From: Vitis vinifera
Taxonomy: Eukaryota > Streptophyta > Magnoliopsida > Vitales > Vitaceae
Reading direction: 5' to 3'
NCBI RefSeq assembly: GCF_030704535.1
Contig: NC_081817.1
Span: 3,177,001-3,241,000, forward strand
DNA: 64,000 nt
Shown here: piece after piece, positions 59,568-64,000 of the stretch
How positions within the stretch are numbered: position 1 is the stretch's first letter
Layout of the letters: the number at the start of each line of letters is the position of its first letter
Notes under the pieces: model-generated
The model's input: the letters and a program-made list of their open reading frames with translations, nothing else
Databases searched by the model: none
What the model was told of the DNA's origin: nothing
Made by a program: the position numbers and the translations under genes

Positions 59568-60920
59568 AGATTGAGGCTTTCTTTGGTGATTTTTTTTTTT
59601 TTTTTTTTTTTTTGCTTTTCACCCTTTTGTGTGAGTTTCCTTTCCTTTCTCTAGTCACTAGTCAAATCTAAAGATTCTCAAGCTAAGTGGGCCACCATTG
59701 GTTTTTTATTTTTATTTCTTTTATATTCCAGATTTATGATCTTCCTCGAGCATCTCGTATTTTCTTACCTTAGAGTGGGTAATGGCGATTTGGAGAAGGA
59801 TTTGAAAAAGTCGAACCCTTTGACAGTCCCTATTGCTTGTGGTTTGCATCCTTGGACCTAAGAAAATTTGATGCTAAATCATTAGATGTACATGCATATT
59901 GATTCTCTAGAGGTTTTTTTAGACCTAACAATGCTTCCAAACTTCTTTTTGTTATTGGATGGGTTGTATATATTAGATTAGAAGGTAGCACCTAGTTCTT
60001 CAACTTAATCTCGAATTTCTTTTTTCCTATCTGTTCACGTATAGAGAGAGTTCAAATCTCTTTTGTCTTATTTGTTCACATATAGTGAGAGATGTTGTTT
60101 TTTACATTAATGACTCATTTTCAAAAGTAAATATTTTATAGTTATTTTATATGTCTATACTACTTTTAACATGAATATTTAACAAACCAATGTGTTGCTT
60201 AAAATAAATGAAGGTGAATATTAGTTAAAATTAATAAGGATAAACATTAATTAAAAGTAATAGATATAAATATGTTAATTTAATAATTTAGAAAAAAAAA
60301 ATTAAACCAACATTACGATCAACCTAGGTTGATTCTTAAAAGTAAAAATCAAATTACACGTTTTTAAGTCAACAATTTAAAAATCATTTAATTTAAAATC
60401 AACTTAAGTTATTAAATAATATTTGACTTATTACAAATTTTTGACTAAATTATAAAAACGAAAATATTTAACGTTTTTTAAATGAAAAAAAATAATATAT
60501 TGATTTTTTTTTTACTTTTTAATACTTAATAAAAATAAAATATTATAAACACAAACAATTTAATATTTAATACCATTAAACACCTTTTAGTTTTAAGTTA
60601 TATTTAGAATTTAAATTAAAAAGAAAAATACAATCTAATTTGGAAGGTTTATATAATGAATGGATAAAATAGATGAATCATCCTTTATTACAAATTTTAC
60701 AAAATGGTGGTGGTGGTGAAAAAACGAAAAAAAAATCATAAAAGATGTATTGTATAAAAAAAAAATTATAGATATTTATATTTATTAAATAAAAGAAATG
60801 TCTGTAAATAGTTGATTTTGCAAGTTTTTCTATGTCCAATCATTAGTGCCCACGTTAGCAAGTTAAAAAATAGATTTTGCGGTGAAAAATATCCGCCAAA
60901 CAAGCCCGCGCTCCTATTCC
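59568..60920. other. AT-rich spacer upstream of GRAS gene, with a MITE relative
   Basis: A poly(T) run at 59590-59613. At about 60440-60625 the sequence (ACTTTTTAATACTTAATAAA and TTTAATATTTAATACC) matches the interior of the MITE at 26553-26803, but without clear ends. No gene found. Confidence 0.45.
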
Positions 60921-61092
60921 GTGAATTGGGGAATCTGCCTTTAAAAAACCACTGCACCTTCTTGAAAAAGAGAGGCACCACTACCTCGTACCAACTTCAT
61001 CTCTCCCTGTCATCACCACTTCCACTTCCTTTCTCGTCTTCTTCAAACGTTTCTGAACCCAAATCTTAAGCACAGATTGGCTGCTTCTCAAG

Positions 61093-61372
61093 GTAAAAAC
61101 TAAAAGCTCTCTTCTCTGCCTTGAATATTTTTTGGTCAACTCTTTCTGTTTCTTTTTTCTTTTTTTCCATCCCATCATATAAATTACACTTCTGTTGCTT
61201 CAAGATCTCATTTTTTTTTTTTTTTTGGTCTTCTACAGTGTAATTTCCCCTTGTTTTCCATACATAATTAGAGCTACATCTTGAGATTATTAGGTGTTTA
61301 AGCAAAATATTTCATGATATTGTATGTTTGAGAGAGAACCCGTAATCGGAAATTTGCTTTTTTGGGTTTCAG
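61093..61372 (+). other. 5'UTR intron of GRAS gene
   Basis: Donor CTCAAG|GTAAAA at 61092/61093 and acceptor GGGTTTCAG|GGT at 61372 enclose 280 bp, 38 bp before the ATG. A leader intron with an intronless coding region is common in this gene family. Confidence 0.65.
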
Positions 61373-61410
61373 GGTAGTATTGTTTATGATTTCTTGCAAA
61401 GTAGGTGGCC

Positions 61411-63693
61411 ATGGATGAACATTTGAGCGGATTATACCCGTCCGTGAATGGAATCAAGTTTAGTGAAGTCTACGGTTCAATTTTGTCGGGTGAGAATCCC
61501 AGTAGTGGGTTGGGATTGCAGGTGCCTTTTTTAGAGCAAAACAATGTATTCATTCCGCCATTTCAGCCCGATCCCAGCGGTGGTAATGTGGCCTCATGGT
61601 CGAGTGTGGGCGTGGAGGAAGATCCTCAGGAGGACTGTGATTTTAGTGATGTGGTTATTAGGTACGTAAGCCAATTGCTTATGGAGGAAGACGTGGAAGA
61701 GAAGACCCGCATGTTTCAGGAATCTTTGGCTCTTGAAGCCACTGAGAAATCGTTCTATGAAGTTATTGGGAAGGAGTATCCTGCTTCAAAGGATCACCAC
61801 CTGTCTCCTAGCGCGGAGGAAAATCATGAAAACCCCACTGCAAATTATGGTGTTTATTCTAGTAGTACTACTAGTTATGGTAAATCGGTGGAAACTGGGT
61901 GGAATTTTGATTATGAGCAGTACAAATCCGGTCAGATTGATTTTCAGTCCACTTCTCAGTCTTCTTTCAGCTCTTCAATTAGCCCCAGCAATATTGCTTT
62001 CCAGTGCACTTCTCACTCTTCTTTCAGCTCATCAAACAGCCCCAATACTACCATAGATGGTTTTGGGGATCGTCCAATGAGTATCTTTAAGGTCCCCGAT
62101 ATATTTAATGATAGCGAGTCGGTTTTGCATTTCAAAAGGGGGCTTGAGGAAGCAAGTAGATTCCTTCCAAATGGTAATGGTTTGTTTGATCACATGGCGA
62201 AGGACAATTCGGGGCTGCTAGTTCATGGGATGAACAAAGGCCCCAATGAAGCGGTAGTTGAGATGGAGAAGCATGCTAATGGGTATTTCATGGGTGAGTC
62301 GAGGGGTAAGAAGAATTCTCATTTGGGGCATTTGGATTCTGAGGAAGAAAGGAGTAACAAACAGTCTGCAGTTTGTGATGAAGTGACAGTAACATCAGAA
62401 ATGTTCGATCGGGTGTTGCTATGTGATGCAGATAAAGGTGAAGCTGCTCTCCGTGAATCCTTGCAAAATGAGGCAAGTAAGACTGTGCAGCAGGAGGGTG
62501 GATTGAAAGGATCTAATGGTGGAAGGTCTCGTGGATGGAAAAAGGGTGGTAAAAAGGATTTGGTGGATTTGAGAACTCTCTTGACTCTTTGCGCACAAGC
62601 TGTTGCAGCTGATGATCGGAGGAGCGCAAATGAGCAACTGAAGCAGATCAGACAACATGCTTGTCCTATGGGTGATGGGGTGCAGAGAATGGCTTACTAT
62701 TTTGCCAATGGCCTTGAGGCTCGCTTGGCTGGTTCTGGTACTCAGATTTACAAAGGCATCCTTACCAAGCCATCCGCTGCCAATGTCTTGAAGGCTTACC
62801 ATCTACTTCTTGCTGTTTCCCCATTTAAGAAGGTCACTAATTTTGTCTTAAATAAGACAATTACAAAGGTAGCAGAGAAAGCAGCCCGACTCCATATTAT
62901 TGATTTTGGTATTTTCTATGGTTTCCAATGGCCTTCCTTCATACAGCGCCTCTCATCTAGGCCTGGGGGACCTCCCAAGCTTCGGATTACTGGAATTGAT
63001 CTTCCACAACCAGGCTTCCGACCTGTAGAAAGAGTTGAAGAGACAGGGCGTCGGTTAGCAAATTACGCCAGGAGTTTTAATGTTCCATTTGAGTTCAATG
63101 CCATAGCGCAAAAATGGGAAACAATTCAAATTGAGGATCTCAAAATCAACACTGGGGAGCTGGTTGTCGTGAACTGTCGATATAGATTTAGAAGCCTACT
63201 TGATGAAAGTGTGGTAGTGGAGAGTCCAAGGAATATTGTTCTGAATCTGATTAGGAAGATGAATCCAGATATTTTCATACAGGGGATTGTGAATGGAGCC
63301 TATGGCGTCCCATTCTTTATGACACGATTCCGAGAGGCTCTCTTCCACTTTTCTGCTTTATATGATATGCTTGAGACTAATGTCCCCCGCCAGAGTTATG
63401 AGAGGAGACTGATTGAGAAAGAATTGTTTGGGTGGGAGGCTATGAATGCTATTGCATGTGAAGGCTCCGAGAGAATTGAGAGACCAGAGACATACAAGCA
63501 GTGGCAGGTTCGTAATGAGAGGGCTGGGTTCAGGCAGCTCCCTTTGGACCAGGAGATTGTTAAGATAGCGAAAAAGAGGGTGAAATCATGCTACCACAAA
63601 GATTTTATGATGGATGAAGATGGGCAATGGTTGCTACAGGGGTGGAAGGGACGCATCATTTATGCAATCTCTTCTTGGAAGCCTGCTCATTAA
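61411..63693 (+). CDS. GRAS transcription regulator, LISCL (SCL14/SCL33-like) type
   Basis: One uninterrupted coding exon of 760 residues. The ATG at 61411 (MDEHLSGLYPS) was chosen; the two codons before it (GTG GCC) are not a start. The N-terminal half is Ser/Gly-rich and acidic, and carries a duplicated motif (FQSTSQSSFSSS and FQCTSHSSFSSS). It ends in a basic stretch before the GRAS domain (about 380-760): LHR1 from VDLRTLLTLCAQAVA; VHIID variant LHIIDFG (about 494); LHR2; PFYRE region (PRNIVLNLIRKMNPD); SAW end GWKGRIIYAISSWKP. SCL14-type members act in the nucleus as coactivators with TGA factors on stress and detoxification genes. Length and motifs are complete, so it is likely functional. 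Confidence 0.95.
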   Translation: MDEHLSGLYPSVNGIKFSEVYGSILSGENPSSGLGLQVPFLEQNNVFIPPFQPDPSGGNVASWSSVGVEEDPQEDCDFSDVVIRYVSQLLMEEDVEEKTRMFQESLALEATEKSFYEVIGKEYPASKDHHLSPSAEENHENPTANYGVYSSSTTSYGKSVETGWNFDYEQYKSGQIDFQSTSQSSFSSSISPSNIAFQCTSHSSFSSSNSPNTTIDGFGDRPMSIFKVPDIFNDSESVLHFKRGLEEASRFLPNGNGLFDHMAKDNSGLLVHGMNKGPNEAVVEMEKHANGYFMGESRGKKNSHLGHLDSEEERSNKQSAVCDEVTVTSEMFDRVLLCDADKGEAALRESLQNEASKTVQQEGGLKGSNGGRSRGWKKGGKKDLVDLRTLLTLCAQAVAADDRRSANEQLKQIRQHACPMGDGVQRMAYYFANGLEARLAGSGTQIYKGILTKPSAANVLKAYHLLLAVSPFKKVTNFVLNKTITKVAEKAARLHIIDFGIFYGFQWPSFIQRLSSRPGGPPKLRITGIDLPQPGFRPVERVEETGRRLANYARSFNVPFEFNAIAQKWETIQIEDLKINTGELVVVNCRYRFRSLLDESVVVESPRNIVLNLIRKMNPDIFIQGIVNGAYGVPFFMTRFREALFHFSALYDMLETNVPRQSYERRLIEKELFGWEAMNAIACEGSERIERPETYKQWQVRNERAGFRQLPLDQEIVKIAKKRVKSCYHKDFMMDEDGQWLLQGWKGRIIYAISSWKPAH

Positions 63694-64000
63694 ATGCATA
63701 TTCTATCACTTATGAATGTATGCATTATGGGATTCTCCTTGTGGTAGAATTCCAGCCTTTTGTTCTATGTGAATTTGTGACTGATATTTGATATCTGAAT
63801 CTATGGTTTTGAATTTTCTCTGGTTAAAGCTCAAATCTATCTCTCTTGCTCTCACACACTGCCTCTTTGTTTTTCTTTTGTATATAATCTGATACATGAG
63901 CTTTTCTTGAGTGATACTCATATAAAGGAGATGATATTTCAGCCATTTGCATCAAGCTCAAAACATCCTTCTTTGTGGCATATTGGATCGGAGGGGTGGT
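63694..64000 (+). other. 3'UTR and downstream of GRAS gene
   Basis: T-rich sequence with no coding. No canonical AATAAA is seen; TATATAATCTG near 63882 is a weaker candidate region. Confidence 0.4.

Noticed and set aside
61405-61410. GTG start for the GRAS protein
   Set aside because: ATG at 61411 begins the conserved MDEHLSG-like N-terminus and is the normal eukaryotic start.
1-64000. CRISPR array, operons or bacterial origin
   Set aside because: Intron-rich genes and plant retroelements rule out a prokaryote; no spaced identical short repeats were seen.

Overview
This is a 64 kb window of plant nuclear DNA: AT-rich, with GT-AG introns, large intergenic spaces and many transposon remnants. 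The gene families (XS/XH-domain DNA-methylation factors, alpha-expansin, Myb-type telomere repeat-binding protein, LISCL-type GRAS protein) show a dicot-like land plant. Gene style, tRNA-iMet-primed LTR elements and a LINE tail resembling those I associate with grape suggest Vitis or a close woody relative. The species is an inference.

Left part (1-5.2 kb): a 674-bp-period tandem array full of TTGTACA motifs, a microscopic LINE-like insertion with an 18-bp target duplication, and a broken minus-strand gene for a mitochondrial PPR-like protein (in-frame stop, short 3' end). This gene shares a roughly 300-bp divergent promoter with the next gene. A perfect 20-bp palindrome of two site II (TGGGCC) elements sits between them.

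Middle-left (5.2-25 kb): two tandem plus-strand genes of the IDN2/FDM family, the double-stranded-RNA-binding factors of RNA-directed DNA methylation. Copy 1 is complete (zf-XS, XS, coiled coil, XH; 6 coding exons, about 641 aa). Copy 2 keeps an open frame (about 339 aa) but lacks zf-XS and XS and has one GC-AG intron. Each has an LTR retrotransposon in an intron, antisense to the gene: a small Ty3/gypsy-type deletion derivative in copy 1 and a 5.1-kb decayed Ty1/copia element in copy 2. The copia element landed exactly on a 5' splice site. A tRNA-derived SINE lies in another intron of copy 2.

Centre (25-44 kb): mostly AT-rich intergenic DNA with MITE-like inverted repeats, a LINE remnant, copia scraps, microsatellites and local tandem duplications. 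The one clear gene is a minus-strand alpha-expansin (31.4-33.0 kb, 3 exons, 258 aa). At 27.5 kb a TATA box plus telo-box looks like a strong promoter, but no convincing protein follows.

Right part (44-64 kb): a complete plus-strand telomere repeat-binding protein gene (9 coding exons, about 704 aa; ubiquitin-like and C-terminal Myb domains) with a long 5'UTR intron and two tiny uORFs. Then come a Tnt1-like copia remnant, AT-rich DNA with nested tandem duplications and inverted-repeat elements, a gypsy gag scrap, and an intronless-CDS GRAS gene (760 aa) preceded by a 5'UTR intron. The neighbours do not form a pathway. The main theme is TE silencing factors whose own genes carry TEs.
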